Positions 24,507 to 33,012 of a stretch of DNA of 37,540 nucleotides are shown in pieces. How positions within the stretch are numbered: position 1 is the stretch's first letter; each line of letters begins with the position of its first letter. A model generated the notes under the pieces. That model searched no databases and was not told where the DNA came from. It worked only from the letters and a program-made list of their open reading frames with translations. A program made the position numbers and the translations under genes. This DNA comes from Melioribacter roseus. GTDB taxonomy: Bacteria > Bacteroidota > Ignavibacteria > Ignavibacteriales > Melioribacteraceae. The stretch spans positions 1 to 37,540 of the forward strand of contig DYJK01000022.1 of NCBI GenBank assembly GCA_020723165.1, read 5' to 3'.

Positions 24507-25471
24507 TTAATTCCTCACCAAGTATTTTTTGAAACCTGACGATTCATGAATCGTTCCGGTTGTATCTACAATTATTCCTTCTACATTTTCTAATTTTTCT
24601 ATTAGTTCCATTCCTCTTTTAGGACCGAGAATAAAAACTCCGGTTGAAAGAGCATCTGCAAGCAATGCTTCTTTTGCAATTATTGTTACGGCTTCACATT
24701 CGTCTGCCGGGTACCCAGTTAAGGGATTGAGTAAGTGTGAATATCTTTTACCATTTTTTTTGAAGTACTGTTCATAATCTCCCGAAGTTGAGACACCCAT
24801 TCCATCAACGTTTATTGCACCGAGCAATTCATTTTCTTTTCTTGGATGCTGAATGCCGATCTTCCAGTTTTCGCCGCGTGCAAAAATCTCTCCGCCTACA
24901 TTTATCAAATATTCTTTTATCCAAAGTTTGAAAGCAAGTTCGCAACTTTATCTGCGGCATAGCCCGGTACAATTGCATTGAAACTAAGTTTAATATTTTT
25001 TGGCTTAACTAAAACATTTCCTTCTTTTAGCTGAACATTCTTCCACCCGATAAGGTTTAATGCATCTTTTATTTGCTTATCAGTCGGAAGTTGCGGTGAA
25101 CCTTTTTCGAAACCAATAACATCAATCAAATTCCCTATGGCTGGATCAAACGCACCTTCTGTTAAATGCCAGAGTTCATCACATTTTTTTAGCATGAAAA
25201 ACATTTCGGCATCAACAATAATTTCATCTGCTTCCGTGTTGTTTAATTTCCACATCGGGTTGCCGGTCATGTAAGTAGAAAACAATGTATCGAGGCGTTT
25301 TACTTCTTCGAATGATGCTGTTATTGCCCTATTAGCTGTAACACTATTTACACCACGTACCTGGATTTCTACAGTGCTGCCCATAATGATAGTTGTACGC
25401 TTAACAGCTTCATCACTGCTGCATGAAAGCAAACCAATCAAAAACAATATGTATAAAAAATTTTTTCCCAT
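24507..25471 (-). pseudogene. apbE: FAD:protein FMN transferase ApbE, lipoprotein, broken by one frameshift
   Basis: ApbE covalently attaches FMN to threonines of RnfG and RnfD outside the membrane. The first frame (ATG 25471, TAA 24919-24917) has a lipoprotein signal with lipobox LLSC (Cys17), MGSTVEIQV, FSTYMTGNPMWKLN and SFNAIVPGYAADKVANLL. The second frame continues as KEYLINVGGEIFARG, then DGMGVSTSGDY and LADALSTGVF. Adding one base near TTTGGATAAAA (24914-24924), for example restoring GGA-ATA-AAA, joins them into about 321 residues, a normal ApbE length. All key motifs are kept, so a sequencing error or recent mutation is likelier than long decay. Its position inside the rnf operon fits its role. 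Confidence 0.88.
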
Positions 25472-25478
25472 TTTTAAC

Positions 25479-25570
25479 TGTAGAGACGCAGCATGCTGCG
25501 TTTTCCTTTTGAGACACGATATGTCGCGTCTCTTTATTTTTTGGGAGACGCCATGTATGGCGTCTCTACA
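25479..25570. repeat. 92-bp palindromic element between rnfA and apbE
   Basis: It is bounded by TGTAGAGACG (25479-25488) and its exact inverse CGTCTCTACA (25561-25570). Inside are three palindromes: CGCAGCATGCTGCG (25487-25500), GAGACACGA/TCGCGTCTC (25511-25532, one mismatch), and GAGACGCCAT-GT-ATGGCGTCTC (25545-25566, 10-bp perfect arms). GTAGAGACG palindromes of this kind are common dispersed repeats in several phyla and resemble REP elements mobilised by RAYT transposases. Confidence 0.8.
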
Positions 25571-25574
25571 TTTT

Positions 25575-26147
25575 TTAAATCATTCCGGCAAAACCCATGA
25601 ATGCAAGAGCAAGTAATCCGGCAGTGATTAAAGTAATCGGTGCACCGCGGAACGGTTTTGGCACATCAGTCAATTCCAATTCTTCTCTAATTCCCGACAT
25701 AATAAACAACGCTAATGTAAATCCGGCACCGGCACCAAAACCAAAGACAACACTCTGCATAAATGTATATTCTCTCATCGAAAGTAGCAACGCCAAACCG
25801 AGAATTGCACAATTCGTTGTAATCAATGGCAGAAAAATTCCGAGAGCACGGTAAAGGGGCTGACTTACTTTTTTTATAACCATTTCTACAAATTGAACGA
25901 GTGCCGCAATCACTAAAATGAATGACGGTATTTGTAAAAATTCTAATCCATAAGGCACTAATATCAAGAAATATAATAACCAGCTAACAATTGCAGTTAG
26001 TACCATAACAAATGTTGTTGCCATTCCCATTGATAATGCGGAAGAAGTTTTATTTGATACGCCGATGAACGGGCAGATTCCAAGGAAATATGATAACACA
26101 AAATTATTTACAACAGTAGCCGAGATAAAAATTATCAACAGATCCAT
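25575..26147 (-). CDS. rnfA: Rnf complex membrane subunit A
   Basis: One of the two paralogous six-helix membrane subunits (RnfA/RnfE, related to NqrE/NqrD) that carry electrons and ions through the membrane part of Rnf. It is 190 residues and strongly hydrophobic, with VNNFVLSYFLGICPFIGVS near the N-terminus and TTNCAILGLALLL in the middle; the cysteines in these two half-repeats are those expected to hold an intramembrane iron-sulfur centre. GGAGG precedes the ATG. It starts 1 bp after rnfE ends. Confidence 0.95.
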   Translation of the reverse strand: MDLLIIFISATVVNNFVLSYFLGICPFIGVSNKTSSALSMGMATTFVMVLTAIVSWLLYFLILVPYGLEFLQIPSFILVIAALVQFVEMVIKKVSQPLYRALGIFLPLITTNCAILGLALLLSMREYTFMQSVVFGFGAGAGFTLALFIMSGIREELELTDVPKPFRGAPITLITAGLLALAFMGFAGMI

Positions 26148-26148
26148 T

Positions 26149-26823
26149 CTATGCCTCCGCTTCCTTTAATTCATTTTCACTTTTTCTGTACTGCAAAATT
26201 TTCTGCTGCTGTTCAATTCTTTTCTTTCTTTCAAGATAAGCATTTGAAAATCCCATCAACAACCCAAATGTAAGAAACGCACCGGCCGGAAGAATCATAA
26301 TAAGCCATGGTTCAAACCCGTTTGGCATTACCTGGTATCCTAAAAATGTTCTCGAACCAATTATTTCCCTGATTCCTCCCATTACAACTAACGCCAATAA
26401 AAATCCGGCCCCGTTGCCAAGCGCATCAAGAAAAGAACGGAGCGGAGAATTTTTTGAAGCAAACGCTTCCGCTCTACCAAGAATTATACAGTTAACAACT
26501 ATCAACGGAACAAACGGTCCTAATGCCTTGCTCAATTCGGGAAATTTCGCTTTCATAACCAAATCCGCAACCGTAACAAATGCTGCAATGATTACAATGT
26601 ACGCTGCAATTCTAACTTGATTTGGAATTAGTTTTCTTACCATCGAAATAAAGAGACTTGAAAATACAAGTACGAATGTAGTTGCAAGTGCCATCGCAAT
26701 TCCATTCATAACAGAAACCGTTACTGCAAGAGTTGGACACGTTCCAAGAATCTGTTTAAAGGTTGGATTGATCTCCCAGATTCCTTTATAAAATTCATAC
26801 CACATAGATTTTTGCTTACTCAT
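26149..26823 (-). CDS. rnfE: Rnf complex membrane subunit E
   Basis: The paralogue of RnfA, 224 residues with about six membrane helices. Family signatures are NPTFKQILGTCPTLAVT (20-36) and the VNCIILGRAEAFAS segment in the middle, both with the conserved cysteine. A charged, probably cytoplasmic tail (ERKKRIEQQQ onwards) ends the protein. GGAGGG lies upstream of the ATG. It overlaps rnfG by 4 bp (ATGA). Confidence 0.95.
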   Translation of the reverse strand: MSKQKSMWYEFYKGIWEINPTFKQILGTCPTLAVTVSVMNGIAMALATTFVLVFSSLFISMVRKLIPNQVRIAAYIVIIAAFVTVADLVMKAKFPELSKALGPFVPLIVVNCIILGRAEAFASKNSPLRSFLDALGNGAGFLLALVVMGGIREIIGSRTFLGYQVMPNGFEPWLIMILPAGAFLTFGLLMGFSNAYLERKKRIEQQQKILQYRKSENELKEAEA

Positions 26824-27383
26824 AATTTGCCCTCCTTCTGAAGTTTACGGGCTTTTTCCAATCCAGAATTTATTATTGCAACAATAGATTTTGATGAAAT
26901 GGTAGCGCCGGTGATAGTTTGAATTTCATTCGGTTGTTCGGGCGATTTACCTTTTACCCAATTAACTTGAGGCGTTGTCTGCAATCCTTTAAACTGATCT
27001 TTGAATGGATTTTCAGTAACTTTTGTGCCGAGCCCCGGCGTTTCAACTTGCTCTAAAATTTCGATCGAGGTAATCTCATTTAAATCAGATTTCAACCCGA
27101 TCATCATTCTTATCTTTCCTTGAAAACCATTTCCTTCATAAGCAAGTGAGTAACCGCTTAGGTTTTTATTTTCATCGAATACTTTATAAATTTCAAAATC
27201 TGCATTAGCAACGGCTTCGTAACTTTTGCCTTCAGGATTTACAAGAAAGATTGCTTTCTCGGTCTCTGCTTTTTGATTTGCCTCAATTAACGGACTTGCC
27301 CAATCATTAACTTCAGATAATATTCCCCCGGCGATAACTCCAATGATTGTCAAAGTAGCGATCATATGAATTACAATTTTCAT
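26820..27383 (-). CDS. rnfG: Rnf complex subunit G, covalent FMN protein
   Basis: A 187-residue subunit with one N-terminal membrane anchor (about 5-24) and an external FMN-binding domain. ETPGLGTK (114-121) and the flavinylation motif TGATISS with the FMN-accepting Thr161 are both present. The long open frame to 27569 overlaps rnfD in another frame and is not used: the ATG at 27383 has GGAGG upstream and overlaps the rnfD stop (ATGA). FMN attachment requires ApbE, encoded (with a frameshift) three genes downstream. Confidence 0.94.
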   Translation of the reverse strand: MKIVIHMIATLTIIGVIAGGILSEVNDWASPLIEANQKAETEKAIFLVNPEGKSYEAVANADFEIYKVFDENKNLSGYSLAYEGNGFQGKIRMMIGLKSDLNEITSIEILEQVETPGLGTKVTENPFKDQFKGLQTTPQVNWVKGKSPEQPNEIQTITGATISSKSIVAIINSGLEKARKLQKEGKL

Positions 27384-28345
27384 TTTGCCTCCCCAAAAAT
27401 TCTTGGGCGTGTGTAACGATTTATAATCGGGACTATAGAATTCATTATCAATATTGCATACATCACTCCTTCCGGCAATCCGCCAAAAACTCTGATCAAG
27501 AAAACCAGAAGAGCAATTCCAAATCCAAAAACCCACATCCCCTTTGATGTTATTGGCGATGTAACCCAATCAGTTGCCATGAAAAATGTTCCGAATAAAA
27601 ATCCACCGGCAAATAATTGAAATAGTGGATTTGGATATTTTACGGGATCGATAATCCAAAATATCCCGGCAAATAAAATCATACCAAGAATCATTGCAAG
27701 TGGAATGCGGTAATTAACAACACCTATTATAATTAAGAAAATTCCACCGATTAAAATTGCAAGTGCAGAAGTTTCACCGAGTGAGCCACCGACATTCCCA
27801 AGAAACATCGGTTCGATACTTGTAACAACTTTATCAAACTTGAATGCGGCTAATGGAGTTGCACTTGTTACAGTATCTACAGCATAACTCGGTTGTGTCC
27901 ATGTTGTTATTGCAACCGGGAATGCTGCTTGTAGAAATGCTCTGCCGATTAACGCCGGGTTGAAAATATTATAACCCAAACCGCCGAAAATTTCTTTTCC
28001 GATTGCAATTGCAAAAACAGCCCCTATCGCAGTTGATGATAATGAAAAATTCGGCGGAAGAATCAGACCGAGTAATAGCCCGGTGATAATTGCACTCCCA
28101 TCATCAACGGTAATTTTTCTCTTTCTGATTTTCTTCACTGCAAATTCCGTAGCAGCACAAAACAGAACGGAAGTCAATATTATCAATAACTGGTAAGGTC
28201 CAAAAAATATCACAGCAGAGATCAATGCCGGAATTAAAGCAAGCACAACAAACCACATCGCTTGTTTTGTTGACCACCGCGAGTGAACATGCGGTGAACT
28301 CGTAAGTTCTAATTTAAATGTTGGATTAGCAGTAGTTATTTCCAT
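27380..28345 (-). CDS. rnfD: Rnf complex membrane subunit D, covalent FMN protein
   Basis: A 321-residue polytopic subunit of the NqrB/RnfD family. Conserved segments include DGSAIITGLLLGLILPP (82-98), GKEIFGGLGYNIFNPALIGR (116-135) and the flavinylation site TSATPLAAF with Thr163. The second half carries ATDWVTSPIT. It begins 135 bp after rnfC, the gap being filled with a palindromic repeat, and no Shine-Dalgarno sequence is evident there. Confidence 0.95.
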   Translation of the reverse strand: MEITTANPTFKLELTSSPHVHSRWSTKQAMWFVVLALIPALISAVIFFGPYQLLIILTSVLFCAATEFAVKKIRKRKITVDDGSAIITGLLLGLILPPNFSLSSTAIGAVFAIAIGKEIFGGLGYNIFNPALIGRAFLQAAFPVAITTWTQPSYAVDTVTSATPLAAFKFDKVVTSIEPMFLGNVGGSLGETSALAILIGGIFLIIIGVVNYRIPLAMILGMILFAGIFWIIDPVKYPNPLFQLFAGGFLFGTFFMATDWVTSPITSKGMWVFGFGIALLVFLIRVFGGLPEGVMYAILIMNSIVPIINRYTRPRIFGEAK

Positions 28346-28365
28346 AGTTATTTATTATTTCCTTA

Positions 28366-28477
28366 ATGTCATGCTTAACAATTCAAGTGAACTTGTTGAA
28401 GTCTTGTCTTAGCTTCTGATAATTAAAAGATTCCGAAACAAGACTTGCCTGACGGCAGTCAGGTCCGGAGTGACAAT
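28366..28477. repeat. Nested inverted repeats between rnfC and rnfD
   Basis: Outer TGTCA (28367-28371) and TGACA (28471-28475) enclose CAAGT-GA-ACTTG, AAGTCTTGT (28399-28407) paired with ACAAGACTT (28438-28446), and CCTGAC-GGCA-GTCAGG (28448-28463). The layout resembles the widespread GTCATGCTGAACTTG-type palindromic intergenic repeats. No gene is seen. Confidence 0.65.
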
Positions 28478-28480
28478 TTA

Positions 28481-29857
28481 TTAAATCGTTTGCCTTTCTC
28501 TCTGTAGCGCCATCACTTTTTGTTTCCCAAAACGGATCCATTGGACAAGCGGAATATTAGCCGGACACGTATATGTGCAAGTACCGCATTCCATACAAAC
28601 TGTTATTCCGAGTTGCTCTGCTTCTTCAAATTTTTCTAGTGACGATAACCGCGCTAATTTTGTCGGGGTCAAATTCAGCGGACAAGCATCAACACATTTT
28701 CCGCATCGTAAACATGGAGTTTCTTCGTGATCATTTACTTCATCTTCGGTTAACACTAAAATTCCGGAAGTCGCTTTCATAACCGGTGCAGAAAAATCGT
28801 ATTGAGCAACTCCCATCATCGGTCCCCCAACTATAACTTTAGCAGCATTCTCTTTTACGCCGCCGCAATAGTCGAGAATTTCTGCCAGCGGAGTTCCAAT
28901 CGGAACGATTAAATTTTTCGGCTTGTTAATTCCCAATCCGGAAACTGTGAGGGCAGCTGTTAATTGCGGTTCTCCTTTAACAACAGCATCATTAATTGCA
29001 ATTGCTGTCCCGATGTTCTGGATAACTACACCAACATCAAAAGGAAGTTTACCGGGAGGAACTTCTTTTCCGGTAACAGCTTTTATCAACATTTTTTCCG
29101 CACCTTGAGGATATTTTGTTTTCAGCACCTCTACAGAAATGTTGGAATGTTTTTTTACTGCTTTTTTTAATTTATTGATTGCTTCAGGTTTGTTGTCTTC
29201 AACTCCAATTGCTCCTTTTTCAACACCAACAGCCTTCATAATTAATCGTAAGCCCGAAATAAGATCATCGGTTCTTTCGAGCATGTATCTGTAATCGCGT
29301 GTAAGGTACGGTTCGCATTCGCAGCCGTTTAAAATTGCTACATCAATTTTTTTATCCGGCGGCGGCGATAATTTTACATAAGTTGGAAATGCCGCACCAC
29401 CTTGCCCTACAATTCCGGCATCTCTTACCCTATCACGAATTTCTTGAGGAGTGACTGTTTCGGGATCGAGCGGAGACATGAGGACATGTTCATTCGCTTC
29501 GGAAGATTCAATAACGATTGCGTCTTTCGGAAATCCGATTACTGTTGCACTAGCAATAATTTTCAAAACCTTACCGGCAACCGGGCTATGAATCGGTGAA
29601 GAAATAAATCCATTTTGCTCGGCTATTATTTCACCGACTTTAACTTCACTACCTTTCTTTACAATTGGCTTAGCCGGTTTGCCAAGGTGCTGCGTTAAAG
29701 GAATGGTTATCTGTTTAGGATTCGGCATTACTTCAAATGAAAGATTTTCAGTTAGAACTTTTTGATCGCTCGGATGGATACCACCTTTAAAAGTTTTCGT
29801 ATGGTTGAAAGAGAACATATCAATCTCGATTTTAGAATAGACTGCGTTTGAAGACAT
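28481..29857 (-). CDS. rnfC: Rnf complex subunit C, NADH/FMN and iron-sulfur protein
   Basis: The NAD-side subunit of Rnf, 458 residues. KTFKGGIHPSDQK near the N-terminus is a family hallmark, followed by a biotinyl-like lobe (KPIVKKGSEVKVGEIIAE) and the flavin/NADH-binding core with GQGGAAFPTYVK and NGCECEPYLTRDYR. Two [4Fe-4S] motifs close the protein: C382-x2-C385-x2-C388-x3-C392 and C421-x2-C424-x2-C427-x3-C431. It is the first gene of the rnf run. An ATG at 29818 (13 codons in) is an alternative start. The 172-bp gap upstream, to 30029, holds no gene and no convincing promoter match was found. Confidence 0.95.
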   Translation of the reverse strand: MSSNAVYSKIEIDMFSFNHTKTFKGGIHPSDQKVLTENLSFEVMPNPKQITIPLTQHLGKPAKPIVKKGSEVKVGEIIAEQNGFISSPIHSPVAGKVLKIIASATVIGFPKDAIVIESSEANEHVLMSPLDPETVTPQEIRDRVRDAGIVGQGGAAFPTYVKLSPPPDKKIDVAILNGCECEPYLTRDYRYMLERTDDLISGLRLIMKAVGVEKGAIGVEDNKPEAINKLKKAVKKHSNISVEVLKTKYPQGAEKMLIKAVTGKEVPPGKLPFDVGVVIQNIGTAIAINDAVVKGEPQLTAALTVSGLGINKPKNLIVPIGTPLAEILDYCGGVKENAAKVIVGGPMMGVAQYDFSAPVMKATSGILVLTEDEVNDHEETPCLRCGKCVDACPLNLTPTKLARLSSLEKFEEAEQLGITVCMECGTCTYTCPANIPLVQWIRFGKQKVMALQRERQTI

Positions 29858-30029
29858 AAAGTATGCCAGATAAAAACTCAGCTTTGCAGATAACTTTTAA
29901 ATGGAAATGCTTAATTCAGTTAGGATTATCAATTTAGATTATACGTATCATTTTAGATTAAAATTACTTTTCATAACTGAAAAAGATTTTCGGAAAGGTG
30001 AGAAATAGTGGATATAGTGTGACTATATC

Positions 30030-30959
30030 TTATCCGGCATATTGTGGTACAAAAACTTCCGACTTTATTTTTATTTCTTGATTATCTAATGAACTATTAA
30101 CCAGTTTTAGTTTTACATCGATGCCATTTTGATTTATATCTAATAAATAATATCCGGCTTCGTTTGTTAAATTATTTTCAACAGTACCGCCGGCATTCAA
30201 AAATTTGATACCTTTTCTGTAATACTCTTTTATCTCGTGGCTATGCCCGTGAAGAACTAATTCAACATGATTTTCCTTAAATAGATTTAAAAGTTTTTTC
30301 TTCTTTCTAAGTTTCATAGTAAAATTTTCTATTCTGTTCCAGATAGCACTTTCAGAACTTTTAGATGAAATATTGTTTTTATAGAAGTGGTGATGTACCA
30401 AAACAATTTTTAGTTTTTCTTTAAACGCACTCAAATCAAATATTTTTTTCACATGGTTAAATTGATTTTTATCAATTCTTCCGTTTGAAGCGAAAGGATT
30501 TTTAAGTTTAGAGTATTCATCTATAGAATTCAATCCTATTAATACAAGATTATCAATCACTTTTGCATAAGGAAATGGATTTTCTTTCGAATGCGAGAAT
30601 GTATTTTCAAAAAGTTCTTCAAAATATTTAACAAATTTATTTACTTGTTCTTTGTAATCAACCCGGGCACATCGAGAAGGAAAGTTCACTACATCTCCGG
30701 CGGTTTGTACCCCTCCAAAAATATCGTGGTTGCCAATGATAATGGAAGTTTTATCGGATCTTAACAAATCAAACGACTGCAATATTTTTTTAAATATCAA
30801 AAAATCATCATGCTGTGCGTTATCAGCAATATCACCGGTAATAACAAAATGATCTGCCCCCGAATCCAAAGCGTGCTTAATTACTTTTTTTGTTTTAGCA
30901 ATATTATTTCTTTTAAATTTAGGACAAATATGTAAATCGGATAAATGTGCAATCTTCAT
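30030..30959 (-). CDS. Calcineurin-like metallophosphoesterase (CpdA/Icc-like)
   Basis: A 309-residue cytoplasmic protein with the complete dinuclear metal site of the family: SDLHI (Asp8, His10), TGDIAD (Asp43), GNHD (Asn77, His78), VHHHF and HGHSHE. The order and spacing resemble cyclic-nucleotide phosphodiesterases of the CpdA/Icc type, but the substrate cannot be told from sequence. It stands alone: a gap to rnfC lies downstream and the divergent glycan cluster lies upstream. Confidence 0.88.
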   Translation of the reverse strand: MKIAHLSDLHICPKFKRNNIAKTKKVIKHALDSGADHFVITGDIADNAQHDDFLIFKKILQSFDLLRSDKTSIIIGNHDIFGGVQTAGDVVNFPSRCARVDYKEQVNKFVKYFEELFENTFSHSKENPFPYAKVIDNLVLIGLNSIDEYSKLKNPFASNGRIDKNQFNHVKKIFDLSAFKEKLKIVLVHHHFYKNNISSKSSESAIWNRIENFTMKLRKKKKLLNLFKENHVELVLHGHSHEIKEYYRKGIKFLNAGGTVENNLTNEAGYYLLDINQNGIDVKLKLVNSSLDNQEIKIKSEVFVPQYAG

Positions 30960-31131
30960 TATGAAATTCCAAAAATATATATGAACAAAATTTACTCTAT
31001 AAATGTTAATAGGATGTAAATTGAATGTTAAGATTGTATTAAGAGGATATTATTGGATTATTAGCTATTCTTCTTAACAATTATTTAACTTCAAGAAAGT
31101 TTATTGGAATGAGTTTCAAAACATTTTTCTT

Positions 31132-31139
31132 TAAATTTG
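31132..31139 (+). promoter_or_regulatory. Candidate -7 element for the glycan cluster
   Basis: TAAATTTG matches TAnnTTTG exactly, 23 bp before the first ATG of the cluster. No good -33 element is seen at the usual distance. The rest of the 203-bp divergent gap (30960-31162) shows no other feature. Confidence 0.35.
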
Positions 31140-31162
31140 TTTCTGATAAATAACTGAGGGTT

Positions 31163-32182
31163 ATGCTAAAGAAAAAAATTCTCTTCATCGGGGGTTCTGT
31201 AAATCAAACCTCTATGTTGCACAAAATTTCAACGTACATGCCTGACTGCGATTGCTGGTTCTCTCCATATTATGGTGATGGATATATAAATTTTCTAGCA
31301 CAACATAAAATGCTTGATTTCTCCATCCTTGGCGGCGAATTTAAAAGACTTACCTTGGAATATCTAAACGATAACAATCTTCAAATAGATTACAGAGGTT
31401 TAATAAACGATTACGACCTGGTTTTTACCGGTTCCGATTTAATCATCCCTAAAAACATCAAGAAGAAAAAAATTATTCTTATACAAGAAGGGATGACCGA
31501 CCCGGAAAACTTCTTAACATTTTTAGTTAAGTATTTTAATTTCCCCCGGTGGCTGGCAAGTACTTCTACTACGGGAATGTCAAACCAGTATGATCTTTTT
31601 TGTGTTGCATCCCATGGATACAAAGAATTATTCATTAAAAAAAGTGCCAATCCAGAAAAAATTATTGTAACCGGGATACCAAATTTTGACAACGCAAAAG
31701 AATATTTGAAAAATGATTTCCCTTACAAAAATTATGTTCTTGTTGCTACTTCCGATTCACGCGAAACTTTTAAATATGAGAATAGAAAAAAATTTATAAA
31801 GCATTGTGTAAAAGTAGCTGCCGGGAAGCAATTAATTTTCAAACTTCACCCGAACGAAAAAACAGATAGAGCTATTCGAGAAATCAATAAATATGCACCC
31901 GGTTCTGTTGTATTCAATAATGGAAATACTAACCACATGATAGCAAACTGCGATGTTCTAATAACTAAATATTCTTCTGTTGTGTATATCGGCATGGCCC
32001 TTGGCAAAGAGATACATTCGGCATTTAATTTTGAAGTGTTGAAAAAATTAACTCCGCTGCAAAATAACGGAACGTCGGCAGAAAGGATTGCAAGGGTTGC
32101 TGCACACTTATTAGAGGTTCCTAATGCCACAACTGAAAAACTTCAGGAAATTTCAGGTATAAAGGAAGCGTTGAATACTTGA
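31163..32182 (+). CDS. GT-B-fold glycosyl- or glycerophosphotransferase-like protein
   Basis: A 339-residue protein of the two-lobed GT-B type. The N-terminal half begins with a beta-strand and glycine turn (ILFIGGS). The C-terminal half has VTGIPNFDN, FKLHPNEKTD (226-235) and TKYSSVVYIGMALGKE (268-283). The last two are typical of CDP-glycerol glycerophosphotransferases and capsule transferases. Donor and acceptor are unknown. GAGGG lies 5 bases before the ATG. It is the first gene of a run to 37462 and ends 12 bp before the cytidylyltransferase gene, so a role in transferring or handling the sugar made by the cluster is likely. Confidence 0.65.
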   Translation: MLKKKILFIGGSVNQTSMLHKISTYMPDCDCWFSPYYGDGYINFLAQHKMLDFSILGGEFKRLTLEYLNDNNLQIDYRGLINDYDLVFTGSDLIIPKNIKKKKIILIQEGMTDPENFLTFLVKYFNFPRWLASTSTTGMSNQYDLFCVASHGYKELFIKKSANPEKIIVTGIPNFDNAKEYLKNDFPYKNYVLVATSDSRETFKYENRKKFIKHCVKVAAGKQLIFKLHPNEKTDRAIREINKYAPGSVVFNNGNTNHMIANCDVLITKYSSVVYIGMALGKEIHSAFNFEVLKKLTPLQNNGTSAERIARVAAHLLEVPNATTEKLQEISGIKEALNT

Positions 32183-32194
32183 TTTTACACATAT

Positions 32195-33001
32195 ATGTCT
32201 AATCTAAAAATTGTAACAGTTGTTCAAGCACGTCTTTCATCTACCCGGCTGCCCGGTAAGGTCCTACTACCTATACTTGGTAAACCGCTTTTAATTAGGA
32301 TGATTGAAAGAGTTCAAAATGCAAAGTTGATTGGAGAGCTTGTTGTTGCAACTTCAAGTAACATTGATGATGATGCAATTGAAGAAATATGTATTCAAGA
32401 AAAGATAAATTGTTACCGGGGTCATTTAACCGATTTACTCAATAGGCATTATCAAGCTGCAAAAATATATTGTGCCGATGCCGTTGTAAAAATCCCTTCC
32501 GATTGCCCATTGATCGATCCAGCAATTATTGATAAAGTTTTAAAATTCTATATAGATAATTCTGATAAGTATGATTATGTAAGCAATCTGCACCCGGCAA
32601 CTTATTCCGATGGCAATGATGTTGAAGTTATGTCGATGGCGGCAATTGAAAAAGCCTGGAAAGAAGCTATAAGAAATTTTGAGCGCGAGCACACAACACC
32701 ATACATTTGGGAGAACCCAAATCACTTTAGAATTGGCAATATAATTTGGGAAGACGGGTTGGATTTATCAGTTACGCAAAGGTGGACAATTGACTTCGAG
32801 GAAGACTACCTGTTTATAAAAAGAATTTATGAAGAACTATACCCATCTAACCCTACATTTGGGATATATGATATACTCAATCTGCTTAAAGATAAACCTG
32901 AGATTTATAAAATCAACAAAAAGTACTTAGGTAAATACTGGTACGAAAACCATTTAGATGAATTAAAAAACATTAACGACTATAAAAAGAAAATTTCTTG
33001 A
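32195..33001 (+). CDS. SpsF-like cytidylyltransferase family protein
   Basis: A 268-residue nucleotidyltransferase related to SpsF and acylneuraminate cytidylyltransferases. The nucleotide-binding signature QARLSSTRLPGKVL (11-24) is intact, and VVKIPSDCPLIDP supplies the metal-binding Asp region. The expected reaction is CMP activation of a nonulosonic-acid-like sugar, which fits the NeuB-like synthase and KdsC-like phosphatase downstream. Some SpsF proteins are annotated as glycosyltransferases without proof. Its stop nearly abuts the aminotransferase gene. Confidence 0.82.
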   Translation: MSNLKIVTVVQARLSSTRLPGKVLLPILGKPLLIRMIERVQNAKLIGELVVATSSNIDDDAIEEICIQEKINCYRGHLTDLLNRHYQAAKIYCADAVVKIPSDCPLIDPAIIDKVLKFYIDNSDKYDYVSNLHPATYSDGNDVEVMSMAAIEKAWKEAIRNFEREHTTPYIWENPNHFRIGNIIWEDGLDLSVTQRWTIDFEEDYLFIKRIYEELYPSNPTFGIYDILNLLKDKPEIYKINKKYLGKYWYENHLDELKNINDYKKKIS

Positions 33002-33012
33002 CCGGAGAAAAC

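Noticed and set aside
27384-27569. 62-residue N-terminal extension of RnfG
   Set aside because: It is the rnfD coding sequence read in another frame; the ATG at 27383 has GGAGG upstream and the expected membrane anchor follows directly.
30960-31162. Small RNA or tRNA gene in the divergent gap
   Set aside because: No cloverleaf, strong hairpin or terminator is apparent; only a candidate -7 box was kept.
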